Assembly: GCA_014860575.1 (NCBI GenBank)
Contig: JACZJK010000028.1
Span: 62,001-126,000 of the forward strand
DNA from: Bacteroidales bacterium
Lineage (GTDB): Bacteria; Bacteroidota; Bacteroidia; Bacteroidales; JAAYJT01
DNA length: 64,000 nucleotides
Direction of reading: 5' to 3'
Shown piece by piece: positions 9,986 through 19,127 of the stretch. The position numbers and the translations under genes were made by a program. The stretch's first letter is position 1. Each line of letters starts with the position of its first letter. The notes beneath the pieces are model-generated. The model was given only the letters and a program-made list of their open reading frames with translations. It ran no database searches and was not told the origin of the DNA.

Positions 9986-10627
9986 ATGAAAAAAATTGGA
10001 ATCCTTGGATCTGGTGATGTTGCCAAGGCGCTGGCAGCCGGATTTATAAAGTATGGTTATGATGTGATGCTTGGTTCGCGAGATGCCTCTAAATTGGATG
10101 AATGGCAGAAGCAAAGCGGTGGTAAAACAGGTACTTTTGCTGATGCTGCTGCATTTGCGAATATCCTTGTTCTTGCGGTAAAGGGCGGGGCTGCGATTTC
10201 AGCGCTTCAACTTGCCGGATCGGACAATCTGAAACGTAAAACCATTATTGATGCCACCAATCCTATTGCCGATGCAGCTCCGGTAAATGGTGTATTGCAG
10301 TTTAGTACTTCTTTGTCTGAATCGCTGATGGAAAAGTTGCAGCAAAGTTTCCCGGAAGCAAATTTTGTGAAAGCCTTTAACAGCGTCGGTAGTCACTTAA
10401 TGGTGAACCCAAACTTTCCCGGAATAATGCCAAGCATGTTTATCTGTGGCAACAATGCACAGGCAAAAGAAGATGTAACGTCAATACTAGACCTCTTTGG
10501 CTGGGAAACAGAAGACATGGGTACGGTTGAAGCAGCGCGTGCAATTGAACCGCTATGCATGCTTTGGTGCATTCCGGGTTTTAACCGGAACCAATGGATT
10601 CATGCATTCAAACTATTAAAAGCCTGA
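9986..10627 (+). CDS. NADPH-dependent F420 reductase-like oxidoreductase
   Basis: A 213-residue Rossmann-fold protein opening with KKIGILGSGDVAKALAAGF, the NADP-binding motif of the NPD/F420-reductase family, followed by YDVMLGSRDASKLDEW. The segment VKAFNSVGSHLMVNPNFPG is also family-typical. F420 itself is not expected in Bacteroidota, so the true cofactor and substrate are unknown. It sits 27 bp ahead of an NmrA-like gene on the same strand, and the two are probably co-transcribed. Confidence 0.85.
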   Translation: MKKIGILGSGDVAKALAAGFIKYGYDVMLGSRDASKLDEWQKQSGGKTGTFADAAAFANILVLAVKGGAAISALQLAGSDNLKRKTIIDATNPIADAAPVNGVLQFSTSLSESLMEKLQQSFPEANFVKAFNSVGSHLMVNPNFPGIMPSMFICGNNAQAKEDVTSILDLFGWETEDMGTVEAARAIEPLCMLWCIPGFNRNQWIHAFKLLKA

Positions 10628-10654
10628 TTACTTTACACACAAAATATTGAGATT

Positions 10655-11554
10655 ATGAAAACTTATGTGATAACTGGCGCTACCGGAAATACCGGAAAGC
10701 ACATAGCAATGGGATTATTGGAAAAAGGGCAAAAAGTTCGCATCATCAGCCGCAATGCCGAAAAAGCTAAAGAGCTCACGGATCAAGGTGCTGAATTGTT
10801 CCTGGGCGACACAACCAACAAGGAATTGCTTTTAAAAGCGTTCAAAGGTGCTGATGCTGTTTATGCCATGATCCCTTTTGACATGAACGCAATAGATTAT
10901 ACGGAAATGCAATTGAGTCATGGCAGAACTATTGCCGAAGCAATCAAAGAAGCCGGAGTTAAGTACGTTGTGTTCCTGAGCAGTGTTGGGGCGCACCTGA
11001 TTGAGGGCGCAGGTGTTGTGCAAGGTCTGGAGCGAACCGAAAGATTGCTCAACTCCATCACCGGATTGAATACAATGCATTTACGTGCTGCATATTTTAT
11101 GGAAAATACAATGGCACAAATTGGAGCGATAAAATATATGGGAATGATGGCCTCACCGGTGCCTGGTGATCTGGAAGTTCCAATGGTTGCCACCAAAGAT
11201 ATTGCACAGGTGGCATTGAATCATTTGCTGAATCTTGATTTTAAAGGAACTAATCATAAGTATGTGCTCGGACAACGTGATGTTTCCTACGACGAAGTAG
11301 CCCGGCTGTTTGGCAATGCCATTGGCATGCCCGATCTGAAATATAATGCCGTAAGCATTGCTGAAGGAAAAGCGGCAATGATGCAAATGGGTATGGGCGA
11401 AAGTGCAACAGACAGTCTCCTGGAATTTGTTTCAGCCCTGAATGATGGCCGGGTTCTGGAAGATGCCAGACGCGATGAGCACAATACAACCCCCACTTCA
11501 ATCGAAGATTTTGCCCACACTTTTGCTTATGTATACAATATGAAGCAGGAATAA
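10655..11554 (+). CDS. NmrA-like / atypical SDR NAD(P)-binding protein
   Basis: A 299-residue atypical short-chain dehydrogenase of the NmrA/HSCARG type: TYVITGATGNTGKHIAMGLL at the N terminus, VKYVVFLSSVGAHL near residue 105, and no clear catalytic Y-x3-K. Family members act as redox sensors or NAD(P)H:quinone reductases. It follows the F420-reductase-like gene by 27 bp and ends at the bidirectional terminator 11591-11624. Confidence 0.85.
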   Translation: MKTYVITGATGNTGKHIAMGLLEKGQKVRIISRNAEKAKELTDQGAELFLGDTTNKELLLKAFKGADAVYAMIPFDMNAIDYTEMQLSHGRTIAEAIKEAGVKYVVFLSSVGAHLIEGAGVVQGLERTERLLNSITGLNTMHLRAAYFMENTMAQIGAIKYMGMMASPVPGDLEVPMVATKDIAQVALNHLLNLDFKGTNHKYVLGQRDVSYDEVARLFGNAIGMPDLKYNAVSIAEGKAAMMQMGMGESATDSLLEFVSALNDGRVLEDARRDEHNTTPTSIEDFAHTFAYVYNMKQE

Positions 11555-11590
11555 AATCCTGGCATTAGCAAAAATATTTATGATAAAATA

Positions 11591-11624
11591 AAAGCAGTAC
11601 AACCCGTTGAGGATGTACTGCTTT
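11591..11624. terminator. Bidirectional terminator between NmrA-like gene and tatA
   Basis: A perfect 10-bp stem (11591-11600 with 11615-11624) with a 14-nt loop lies between two convergent genes. T-rich sequence follows on both strands (ATATTTTC on plus, TTATTTTATC on minus). Confidence 0.75.
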
Positions 11625-11649
11625 ATATTTTCTGAACGCCGTAAGCTGA

Positions 11650-11841
11650 TTACTCCTTCGTTCTTGTTTCCTTCTCTTCTTCGTCGGGGTTGTTCATGCC
11701 TTCTTTGAAGTTGCGGATGCCTTTTCCAAGACCTTTCATCAATTCAGGGATTTTTTTTCCGCCGAATAATAGCAACACAATGGCAAGGATCAAAACAATT
11801 TGCCAGGGGCCTAACACTCCAAGAAATATTAATCCGTTCAT
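11650..11841 (-). CDS. tatA: Sec-independent translocase TatA/E subunit
   Basis: A 63-residue protein from the ATG at 11841 (a TTG at 11850 would add three residues). It has one N-terminal membrane helix ([27 protein letters not shown]) followed by an amphipathic helix ([18 protein letters not shown]) and a charged tail. This is the TatA pattern, including the FGGKKIPE hinge. TatA oligomers form the pore of the twin-arginine pathway for folded proteins; tatC is not in this window. A TATCTTTG box lies at 11867-11874. Confidence 0.93.
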   Translation of the reverse strand: MNGLIFLGVLGPWQIVLILAIVLLLFGGKKIPELMKGLGKGIRNFKEGMNNPDEEEKETRTKE

Positions 11842-11866
11842 AAAGTTCAATTATCTGTTTAGAACA

Positions 11867-11874
11867 CAAAGATA
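11867..11874 (-). promoter_or_regulatory. Candidate -7 box of tatA
   Basis: The minus strand reads TATCTTTG, a perfect TAnnTTTG box, 25 nt upstream of the ATG at 11841. It suggests tatA has its own promoter despite following a same-strand run of genes. Confidence 0.55.
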
Positions 11875-11948
11875 TTAAAAACGTCGGATCAGTACATCAA
11901 ATTCACGGAATGACTTTCACACAAGTCAAAAATGGGTTCACATCTCTA

Positions 11949-13235
11949 TCATTGTAACGCGGAACTCTTTGCGATCCAAAATTCCGGGTTTTGAAGTTCT
12001 TTTCCTTTCCAGATTTCAAAGTGGAGTCTGGTACGGGCTTCGTTTGTATCGGTATGAATTACTCCCAGGCGTTGCCTGAGCGCTATTTTATCGCCAGGTT
12101 TTACAAAAAGCTGATCGAGGTTGGAGTAAACGGTAAGGAATTCGCCATGCTTTATGATCACTACATTGTTAAGGCTCGGAATGCTAAGCACATTGCTTAC
12201 AACACCCTCAAAAACTGCCCTGGCTTCCGCTCCTTCGTGGGTAATTATATCAATTCCATTGTTGCGGGTTTTGATCCCTTTGAGCACAGGATGTGGATGC
12301 TCGCCAAAGGTTCCCGCAATGATTCCCCTTTCAGATGGCCAGGGAAGCTTACCCTGATTGGCGGCAAAATTATTTGAGATCAAAACTTCTTCGGGTGTGA
12401 GCGCAAAACTTTCGGGAGCTGTTTTGCCTTCTTTTTTGGCGGCTTCACGAGCAAGCCGGATCTCCTCTGCAATGATATCTTCAATGGCTTTTTGCAGGCG
12501 ATTTAAGGCGCGCTCATTTTCACGCAGGGTTGCAAGCAGTTCTTTCTCCTTTTTTGACAGGTTCTGAACGCTTTGGTTCTGCTTGCTATGTTGTTGTGAA
12601 AGTTCATTTTTTTCACGCTCCGAGGCAATTCGGAGGTTTAGTTTCTCGGCTCTTTGCAATTCGAGCTGGGTAACTTTTTGGGTCAGCTCAAGCTGTGTCT
12701 GTTGAATTTTATCGGCTTGTGCCCTTCGATATGCACTGTATTGCTGAAGGTATTTGATCCGCTTGTAAGCCTGGTTAAAGTCGTTGGACGAAAAAACAAA
12801 CATAAGCTTCTGCTGCGCATTGCTGTGCTTGTGGGCAGCAACAATCATGCGGGCATATTCATTTTTAAAACGTTGCAATTCGTTTTTGAGAAACTTGATT
12901 GTATCACTTGATTGATTGATTTGCTTTTCGAGGTTGGCTACCGTTGCATCAATGTTTCCCAGCAGTTCTTCACGTTGCCTGATTTGCTTGTTCAGCAAGG
13001 TTAGCTGGTTTAAAGATGTTTGCCTTGTTTGTTGTGTTTCAGACAATAATTTGTTGGTGTACTCTATTTCCTGTTCAATCCTAATTTTATCTCTTTGAAG
13101 CCGTTCTTTTTCGCTTTGCTGGGCTCCAAGATTGAATGGGAGCAGGATTGCTAGCAGAACGCAAATAAGTCCTGTCCCTGCTATTTGTCTAATGCGAGTT
13201 TTTGTGATTGGTGCAACTGATCTGTTTATGGACAT
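11949..13235 (-). CDS. EnvC-like murein hydrolase activator, degenerate LytM domain
   Basis: A 428-residue exported protein: signal peptide to about residue 38 (LLPFNLGAQQ), a long coiled coil (~40-270, two stretches rich in E/K/Q/L) and a C-terminal LytM/M23 domain (~300-425). The zinc ligands of active M23 peptidases look altered: the expected H-x3-D reads NNGIDI, and the expected HxH reads RLHFEIW. This is the EnvC pattern, in which the LytM domain activates an amidase instead of cutting peptidoglycan. It is the last of a tight trio with DUF4292 (3 bp) and TPR genes. Confidence 0.9.
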   Translation of the reverse strand: MSINRSVAPITKTRIRQIAGTGLICVLLAILLPFNLGAQQSEKERLQRDKIRIEQEIEYTNKLLSETQQTRQTSLNQLTLLNKQIRQREELLGNIDATVANLEKQINQSSDTIKFLKNELQRFKNEYARMIVAAHKHSNAQQKLMFVFSSNDFNQAYKRIKYLQQYSAYRRAQADKIQQTQLELTQKVTQLELQRAEKLNLRIASEREKNELSQQHSKQNQSVQNLSKKEKELLATLRENERALNRLQKAIEDIIAEEIRLAREAAKKEGKTAPESFALTPEEVLISNNFAANQGKLPWPSERGIIAGTFGEHPHPVLKGIKTRNNGIDIITHEGAEARAVFEGVVSNVLSIPSLNNVVIIKHGEFLTVYSNLDQLFVKPGDKIALRQRLGVIHTDTNEARTRLHFEIWKGKELQNPEFWIAKSSALQ

Positions 13236-13238
13236 TTG

Positions 13239-14099
13239 CTACTTGATTGAAACGTATTTCTCAGGAATTGTGAACGGGAAACTGCTTGTTTCAGGTGTAT
13301 CAGTCCGGCTAAATGTGATGTTTAGGTTAAGTTTGTTGCCTCCGCCCTGGATATCGTAATGCTGTTGAGAAGCGAATAAAGATGAATTCATCTCAACAAA
13401 CCGCTGGTAATTAACATCTATCTTGGCATCCTTGTCTTGCAAATCCCTGATTGAAAACTTTGTTATACGAAAGCTTAGCGGGTCAAGCCAAATGCTTTGC
13501 ATTGGAATAGCTTCCGGAATATCATCTTCCTTTAGTTGCCGTTTAAGGTTGCGGCGATGCGAAACTGTGAGTTTGTATTCCCGGTTGTCAATATTGCTTT
13601 TGAACTGGGTGTTGTCGTATAAGGTGAGATCGTTACCAAGTATAAGTGATTGCAGCAGATCAAACTCCAGCAACGGATGGACCATACCAGCCAGATGTTC
13701 AGTTGTAGAGATCAGAAAATTATTTTCCAGACGGTTCATCCATTTTATTGAATCGTTTGTAATAACAAGGCGCCCCATTTCAATGCCAAGTGCAGGGGAG
13801 AGGGTCATCCAGATGATGCTGTCTTTTTTAACCCGGATTTGCCCATTAAATAACATTTTTTCCTTGTTTTTTGTAAGCTCGGCGGAGAATCTCGCGGTGA
13901 AGTAACCAGCCCTGATTTCCTTTGCCTTCATTTGCTCAAGCAGGTAATCAGTTCCATGAGCTTTCATGGGTTCTTTGATGGTTTTGCGATACGATGTACA
14001 TGAGGTAATTGCCAGAACCAGCATCAATATGATTATCATATTGAAAGCCTGTGTAGGATTGTGTTGTGGAAGTACGAACATTTTGCTGAAATTGATCAT
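13239..14099 (-). CDS. DUF4292 family lipoprotein
   Basis: A 286-residue protein with a lipobox at LAITSC. The ATG at 14099 gives a long pre-sequence; an internal ATG at 14039 directly before the hydrophobic stretch (MIIILMLVLAITSC) is an alternative start. The body resembles DUF4292 (AGYFTARFSAELTKNKEKML; LSPALGIEMGRLVITNDSIKWM), a Bacteroidota family related by fold to LolA/LolB-like lipoprotein carriers. It lies 3 bp from both the TPR gene upstream and the EnvC-like gene downstream, so all three are surely co-transcribed. Confidence 0.85.
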   Translation of the reverse strand: MINFSKMFVLPQHNPTQAFNMIIILMLVLAITSCTSYRKTIKEPMKAHGTDYLLEQMKAKEIRAGYFTARFSAELTKNKEKMLFNGQIRVKKDSIIWMTLSPALGIEMGRLVITNDSIKWMNRLENNFLISTTEHLAGMVHPLLEFDLLQSLILGNDLTLYDNTQFKSNIDNREYKLTVSHRRNLKRQLKEDDIPEAIPMQSIWLDPLSFRITKFSIRDLQDKDAKIDVNYQRFVEMNSSLFASQQHYDIQGGGNKLNLNITFSRTDTPETSSFPFTIPEKYVSIK

Positions 14100-14102
14100 T
14101 CC

Positions 14103-15842
14103 CTATTCGTAAAGAATACCATCCGTTACTTTCTTTTCAAGAAATTCAGTGATTTCGCCACCCAGATCAAGCGCTTGTTTCCAGTACCTGAGAGCATCGT
14201 CTTTCATACCAAGTTTATAATAAACATCGCCAAGGTGTTCCAGTACTACTGCATCTTCGGTGGCGTTGTTTTCCAGCGCCTTTTCTATCCAAACCCTGGC
14301 TTCTTCATAATTTCCCATTTGATAAAGGATCCAACCATAAGTGTCGAGATAATGTTTGTTGCCTGGAGAGATTTCAAGCGATTTGGCCGACATTTCTTTT
14401 GCCTTTTCCAGCTGCTCTTTTCTCAGAGATAGGTAGTAGCTGTAATTGTTAAGCACATAAGGGTTTTCGGCATCCAGGTCCAGGGCCTGATCAAAAGCAG
14501 CGTCCGATGATTCATGCTGTTTCATTTTTGAGTAGGAGTCTCCTAAGTGCATGTAAAACTCAACAAGAAGCTCATCATCATCAACCACAAGGTCTTTGCC
14601 GGCGTAAAACATTTTAATTGCTTCATCGTAATTGCCCAACTGGTAATAAGCCAGACCAGCAAATTGATATGGCAATGGCTGGAGGGGAAAGAGCTGTATT
14701 GCTTCCAAACTTTCGGTAATCAATGCTTCATTGTCCTGTAACATAGCATCAAGCCTGAGCAGGGTTTCCCAGAAAAAATACTGGCTGTTGTCAATTTCAA
14801 GTACCTGGCGGAATATTTGGCGTGCTTCTTCATATTTCTCTTCTCTTATCAGAAGATCTGCTTTCAACGAAAGAGGCCGGGCATCGGTTGGATGAGCTAT
14901 GATAAGAATTTCAGAAAGTTCAGTTACCTGGTCTTCATAGTCGTTATGAATGTCTTCGTCAGTGTAATACGTGAACAAAACCTGGAATTTAATTTCAACA
15001 TCCAGGTTGGGATTGGCAAATCCTTGCTTTAGCTCGGTATAAGCCTGTCCACGATCTCCTGTTTTAAAATAATATTCGGCCAGGGTGATATGGATGTAAG
15101 GGTTTTGAGGATCAAGCTCGCGGATTTTTTCAAGGCTCTCGATGGCTTTGGGATAGTTGTCCATATCGAGATAGAGTTCGGAAAGGAGCGCATAATAACG
15201 GCTCTCGCCGGGATACATGGCAATTAACTTTTCTATTTCGGCTACAGCTTTATCCGGCTCATTATTCATCAGATAAAGTTTTTGTTTCTGCATCAGAATA
15301 TCTTCATCGGAGCCTGTTATGTTTTCAATTTTATCATACACCTTAATGGCATCGGCTAACCTGTTTTCTTTCAGGTAAAGCATTGCCGTTTGGTGCAGAA
15401 ATTCAATTTCGTTAGGTTTTGCCGACTGCAGACGCTCAAAGATTAAGATGGCCTTTGGCACCTGACCCGATTGTTCATACAATGAAGCCAGCATCAGATT
15501 GTACCATTTGTTATCAGGATCAATTTCCACTGATTTCTCAGAAAAACCAAGGGCTTCATTAAAATTGCCCTGCATGCGGAATAGCCTGGCCATTTCATAC
15601 ATTGATGGTGCATGGTTTGGATCAATACTCAGGCATTGCTGGTACAAAGTCATCGCTTGCCTGAAGTTGCCAAGTAATTTTTCTTTGTTGGCATCAATAA
15701 AAATTGCTGTGACCTTTTCCGCCTGGCGCGGATCGGTTATGGCGGATTGCGTTTTGGGTTCAACAACTGAAGTCTTTGAGGCTCCACATGCTGAAAGCAT
15801 CAGGATGCCGAAAAGCAAAAGTATATATTGGGTTCTGCTCAT
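14103..15842 (-). CDS. Tetratricopeptide repeat lipoprotein
   Basis: A 579-residue protein: signal sequence with lipobox LMLSACGASKT, then at least ten degenerate TPR units (for example AMTLYQQCLSIDPNHAPSMY, ALGFSEKSVEIDPDNKWYN, AIESLEKIRELDPQNPYIH, SDAAFDQALDLDAENPYVL). TPR arrays are protein-protein scaffolds. Position between dut and the DUF4292/EnvC pair suggests a role in outer-membrane or peptidoglycan assembly, but this is inference. Its stop is 3 bp from the DUF4292 start. Confidence 0.88.
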   Translation of the reverse strand: MSRTQYILLLFGILMLSACGASKTSVVEPKTQSAITDPRQAEKVTAIFIDANKEKLLGNFRQAMTLYQQCLSIDPNHAPSMYEMARLFRMQGNFNEALGFSEKSVEIDPDNKWYNLMLASLYEQSGQVPKAILIFERLQSAKPNEIEFLHQTAMLYLKENRLADAIKVYDKIENITGSDEDILMQKQKLYLMNNEPDKAVAEIEKLIAMYPGESRYYALLSELYLDMDNYPKAIESLEKIRELDPQNPYIHITLAEYYFKTGDRGQAYTELKQGFANPNLDVEIKFQVLFTYYTDEDIHNDYEDQVTELSEILIIAHPTDARPLSLKADLLIREEKYEEARQIFRQVLEIDNSQYFFWETLLRLDAMLQDNEALITESLEAIQLFPLQPLPYQFAGLAYYQLGNYDEAIKMFYAGKDLVVDDDELLVEFYMHLGDSYSKMKQHESSDAAFDQALDLDAENPYVLNNYSYYLSLRKEQLEKAKEMSAKSLEISPGNKHYLDTYGWILYQMGNYEEARVWIEKALENNATEDAVVLEHLGDVYYKLGMKDDALRYWKQALDLGGEITEFLEKKVTDGILYE

Positions 15843-15935
15843 TAAGGTTTTAATTTGATTTTATGCTTTGATGAGGACATGTTAAATCAAAACGGTAAAA
15901 ATCCTCATTTGTTGAAGAATAAGATGTTTATAAAA

Positions 15936-16370
15936 TTATTTAACGCCTGTGTGGCCAAAACCGCCACTTCCCCTTTTTGTTACGGCCAATTGATCAACCT
16001 GCTCCCATTGGGCTTGTTCATGCCTGCTGATGATCATTTGTGCGATCCTGTCGCCGTCAACAATTTCCTGAACTTCTCCGGATAAATTAATTACGATCAC
16101 TTTTACTTCGCCACGATAATCGCTGTCAATGGTTCCCGGGGAATTCAACACCGTAATTCCCTTTTTAATGGCCAATCCACTTCTGGACCTAACCTGTGCT
16201 TCGTAGCCTTGTGGAATTTCAATAAATACTCCTGTTGGGATCAAAGCCCGCTCAAGAGGGTTTAAAACAATACCTTGTGATAAAAAGGCGCGTATGTCCA
16301 TTCCCGCTGAGTAATCTGTTTCATAAGCCGGTAGGGGATGATGAGAGTGGTTTACTATTTTAACCTTCAT
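15936..16370 (-). CDS. dut: dUTP pyrophosphatase
   Basis: Hydrolyses dUTP to dUMP and pyrophosphate, keeping uracil out of DNA and feeding dTMP synthesis. It is a homotrimeric-type dUTPase of 144 residues, the normal length. Conserved motifs are visible: AGMDIRAF (motif 1), [10 protein letters not shown] (2), [10 protein letters not shown] (3), DRIAQMI (4) and the C-terminal [10 protein letters not shown] (5) that closes the active site. A TAATTTTG box at 16388-16395 precedes it by 17 nt. It is followed by the TPR-DUF4292-EnvC genes. Confidence 0.97.
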   Translation of the reverse strand: MKVKIVNHSHHPLPAYETDYSAGMDIRAFLSQGIVLNPLERALIPTGVFIEIPQGYEAQVRSRSGLAIKKGITVLNSPGTIDSDYRGEVKVIVINLSGEVQEIVDGDRIAQMIISRHEQAQWEQVDQLAVTKRGSGGFGHTGVK

Positions 16371-16387
16371 TGGTAAATGATTTGCGC

Positions 16388-16395
16388 CAAAATTA
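16388..16395 (-). promoter_or_regulatory. Candidate -7 box of dut
   Basis: The minus strand reads TAATTTTG (TAnnTTTG), 17 nt before the dut ATG. Confidence 0.45.
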
Positions 16396-16407
16396 GTTAA
16401 AAATTTT

Positions 16408-16447
16408 GAGGCTGAGGCTGAGGCTAAGACTGAGGCTAAGGTTAAGG
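16408..16447. repeat. GAGGCT 6-bp tandem repeat
   Basis: About six degenerate hexamer units (GAGGCT / AAGACT / AAGGTT) in the spacer between the permease stop and the dut promoter. Confidence 0.7.
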
Positions 16448-16488
16448 AGAGGAAGGTCAGGATAATTGGAGATCAGATTTGGAGCTGG

Positions 16489-17721
16489 TCATCCAAGCTT
16501 CTGTTCAAAGTACTTTTTTTTGATCTGGTGAATGGGGTACCAAACTGCCGGCAAACCGATTCCGATCACCATAAGTAAAACATAAACAAAGTCAATAAAT
16601 TGGAGTTCAACCGGGTAAGCCTCTACCACAAATGAACCTCCTCCTGAATGCAATGGCACAACTCCAAATTGGATTTGAACCCAGCAAATCAGTGCGCCGA
16701 GAATCATACCCAGGATGGCGCCTGAAAAAGTAATTAAAAATCCCTCGGCGAAAAAGATTCGTTTTATCAGCGTTTCGTTTGCTCCCATGCTGTGCAACAC
16801 TGCAATATCCTTTTTTTTGTCGAGGATAAGCATGGATAAAGTCCCAATAATATTAAACGTGGCGATAAAAAGAATGAAACCAAGGATCACGAAAATGGCC
16901 AGTTTTTCCGATTTCATGATCTTATAAAGCATTTCCTGTTGTTCGTAACGATCTTTGACGCTGAAACGATTGCCGGCAATTTTTTTTATTTCTTCTTTGA
17001 TCCGCGCAATATTCGCATTCTCTTGCAAGGTAATTTCCACGGCTGTAGTTTCGGATTCGAACCCAAAAAGGTTTTGGGCAAATCGTATTGGTACAATTAC
17101 ATAACGTGTATCAAAATCCTGCTGGACAGAAAAAATGCCCGATGGAAAAATTGTTTTGCTGATAAAAGCCTGTTCGGGCAAGGTGCCGGTAAAACCACTA
17201 CGTTTTGGTGCATACATGGCAATGGGGTTCAGAAAATCATTCAGGTTTGCCCCTAATTGAAAAGCCACACCATAACCCAGAATAATATAATCCAGTTCAT
17301 CGCGCTGCAAAGTGAAGCTTCCACTTACAATCATCGAGTCCAGGCCACTGAAATCCTCAAAGTATTCAGCAACGCCTTTGACAGTAACCAGCGCTTGGCG
17401 ATCCATGTATTTCAACAAAGCGGTTTCTTCAAGCACCCCGGTGTATTGTATCACTCCTTGTAGATTTCTGATCTGGTCTCCTGAAAGATCATCAGGCAAA
17501 AAGGTTTTTCCTTCCACCAATGTAATTTTCAGATCCGGGTCAAAAGTGTTGAACAAGGATTTAACCAACGTTTCAAAACCATTAAACACTGAAAGCACAA
17601 TTACCATAGCCATAGTTCCAACCAAAACACCCACCACCGAAATGATTGAGATGATATTAACAATGTTATGGCTCTTTTTCGAAACCAGGTATCGCTTGGC
17701 TATGTAAAGGGAAAGGTTCAT
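16489..17721 (-). CDS. LolC/LolE-like ABC transporter permease (FtsX family)
   Basis: A 410-residue inner-membrane protein with the FtsX/MacB topology: one N-terminal helix (NIVNIISIISVVGVLVGTMAMVIV), a periplasmic domain (~50-265), then three C-terminal helices (FVILGFILFIATFNIIGTLSMLIL; a second around residue 320; a third around 375). The opening LSLYIAKRYLVSKKSHN and VSVVG segment match lipoprotein-releasing system permeases, which extract lipoproteins from the inner membrane for LolA. No ATPase partner is adjacent, which is common in Bacteroidota. It lies in the rbfA-to-tatA minus-strand run. Confidence 0.88.
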   Translation of the reverse strand: MNLSLYIAKRYLVSKKSHNIVNIISIISVVGVLVGTMAMVIVLSVFNGFETLVKSLFNTFDPDLKITLVEGKTFLPDDLSGDQIRNLQGVIQYTGVLEETALLKYMDRQALVTVKGVAEYFEDFSGLDSMIVSGSFTLQRDELDYIILGYGVAFQLGANLNDFLNPIAMYAPKRSGFTGTLPEQAFISKTIFPSGIFSVQQDFDTRYVIVPIRFAQNLFGFESETTAVEITLQENANIARIKEEIKKIAGNRFSVKDRYEQQEMLYKIMKSEKLAIFVILGFILFIATFNIIGTLSMLILDKKKDIAVLHSMGANETLIKRIFFAEGFLITFSGAILGMILGALICWVQIQFGVVPLHSGGGSFVVEAYPVELQFIDFVYVLLMVIGIGLPAVWYPIHQIKKKYFEQKLG

Positions 17722-17747
17722 GGGTTGTGATGCAGTGATGCCGTATG

Positions 17748-17865
17748 TTCTTGATGCTTGATTCTTGTTGCTGGTTTCTAGTTGCTGGTCTCTTCGTCCC
17801 TCGTCCCAGTTTCTTACCTCATGTCTCTTGATTCTTGTGTCTTGTCTCTTGTTTCTTGTCTCTTA
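17748..17865. repeat. CTTG-rich word-like spacer repeat
   Basis: Direct degenerate repeats of TCTTGTTTCTTG, TTGATTCTTG, TTGCTGGTTTC and CGTCCCTCGTCCC fill the gap between the methyltransferase stop and the permease start. The reverse complement of the CGTCCC part recurs downstream of trpS. Confidence 0.6.
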
Positions 17866-17873
17866 AAACCTCC

Positions 17874-18680
17874 CTACTTCCACGCCTTAACTATCAGTCC
17901 TGTCCCAGTTTTATGATTCATTCTTACATCGGCAAAGTTAAGTATGAAGCAAAAAGGAAAGACCAGCAGGTAGTAAAACGGCAACAAGACGAAGAACAAT
18001 TTAGAAGCACCTAACATTTTGATTGGGTATTTCATCGAAAGTCTCCATGAGATTTTTCCTGGTAAGCCATATTGATATTTAGCTGCGGTATACTTAAACC
18101 CCGCATTTGCTAATTTTTCCTGGATTTCCAGCTTATTATATCCATCCCTCACATGCTCTTCAATAAACGATGCGTCGTCCTTGCCATGTACATCCGAACC
18201 ACCCTGATCAGAAGGAGTGGATATCAGCAACAAGCCTCCTGGTTTCAATGAATTATAGAAATTGCGGAAAACAGCATTGTCGTCTTCTATATGTTCCATC
18301 ACATCAACCGACAGAATGAGATCGAAAGTATCGGGATCATTGTATTGCGTGAGATCACCAACTTCAAACTGTGCATTCTTCCTTCCGGCCTTCGAAAAAA
18401 AGGCGTTGCAATCATCAACCTGTTCTTTTTTTACATCAATGCCTGTTATTGACCAGCTTTTGAATTTCCGCGCCAACCAATAGGAATATTGTCCGAACCC
18501 GGAGCCTGCATCCAATGCCTTAAGAATTGGCTGCTGGTTTTGAGACCATTTTTTTAGTTCATGTTTAATGTGCCAGGTTCGTAAAAGAAGCAGATCCAGT
18601 GTGAAGTAAAATAGCTTCCGGGCAAAAAGCTTCCGGCCAATTACACTGCCAAGGGATTTTTTAATGGGGTCGTAATGCAT
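17874..18680 (-). CDS. Class I SAM-dependent methyltransferase
   Basis: A 268-residue protein with SAM-binding motif I in LDAGSGFGQYSYWLARKF (~residue 55), an acidic motif II in SITGIDVKKEQV, and DLILSVDVMEHIEDD (~105), the usual post-I region of small-molecule/lipid methyltransferases. The C terminus holds a hydrophobic stretch (LFFVLLPFYYLLVFPFCFIL), suggesting membrane association. The substrate cannot be deduced. It lies between rbfA (24 bp upstream) and the LolC/E-like permease. Confidence 0.85.
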   Translation of the reverse strand: MHYDPIKKSLGSVIGRKLFARKLFYFTLDLLLLRTWHIKHELKKWSQNQQPILKALDAGSGFGQYSYWLARKFKSWSITGIDVKKEQVDDCNAFFSKAGRKNAQFEVGDLTQYNDPDTFDLILSVDVMEHIEDDNAVFRNFYNSLKPGGLLLISTPSDQGGSDVHGKDDASFIEEHVRDGYNKLEIQEKLANAGFKYTAAKYQYGLPGKISWRLSMKYPIKMLGASKLFFVLLPFYYLLVFPFCFILNFADVRMNHKTGTGLIVKAWK

Positions 18681-18704
18681 GCTGAATCAGTAGGTAGGAA
18701 GCAA

Positions 18705-19043
18705 CTAATCGTTCAACAACTCTTCAATGTGGTCAATATAATCCAGCGAATCATCCATGTAAAAGTGCAATTCAGGAATAATCCTAACCTGGTTTTTGAT
18801 CCGTATGGCGAGGTAATGCCTTATTTCCTTAACCTGTGATGAAATCCTCTTCAATTGTGCTTCTTTGTTTTTTGAAGCAAAGATGCTCAGATATATCCTT
18901 GCAGTTGAAAGGTCGGGGCTGACACGCACTTTGGTAACGGTAATCATGGCGCCTTCAAGAAAATGGCGGGCTTCGTTGATAAAGATATCACCCAGGTCTC
19001 GTTGCAGCAGCCGGGCTACCTTGCTTTGTCGTAGAGTTTCCAT
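18705..19043 (-). CDS. rbfA: Ribosome-binding factor A
   Basis: Assists late 30S subunit maturation by binding near 16S helix 1. It is 112 residues long, with the family start METLRQSKVARLLQRDLGDIF, then VTVTKVRVSPDLSTARIYLSIF and RIIPELHFYMDDSLDYIDHIEELL; the KH-type fold and length are as expected. The TACCTTTG box at 19048-19055 lies only 4 nt before the ATG, so the transcript may be almost leaderless. It heads the minus-strand run that continues with the methyltransferase. Confidence 0.96.
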   Translation of the reverse strand: METLRQSKVARLLQRDLGDIFINEARHFLEGAMITVTKVRVSPDLSTARIYLSIFASKNKEAQLKRISSQVKEIRHYLAIRIKNQVRIIPELHFYMDDSLDYIDHIEELLND

Positions 19044-19047
19044 GTGG

Positions 19048-19055
19048 CAAAGGTA
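19048..19055 (-). promoter_or_regulatory. Candidate -7 box of rbfA, 4 nt from ATG
   Basis: The minus strand reads TACCTTTG. If used, transcription would begin at or next to the ATG. Confidence 0.5.
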
Positions 19056-19127
19056 CGATTAATAAGAACAATTGATTCAATAGAGAGAGTTTTGAGTAAA
19101 GAGGCCAATTGGCAGAAAATACAATAG

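Noticed and set aside
10199-11520. Several minus-strand frames over the two oxidoreductase genes
   Set aside because: All are antisense to conserved Rossmann-fold genes and show no family features.
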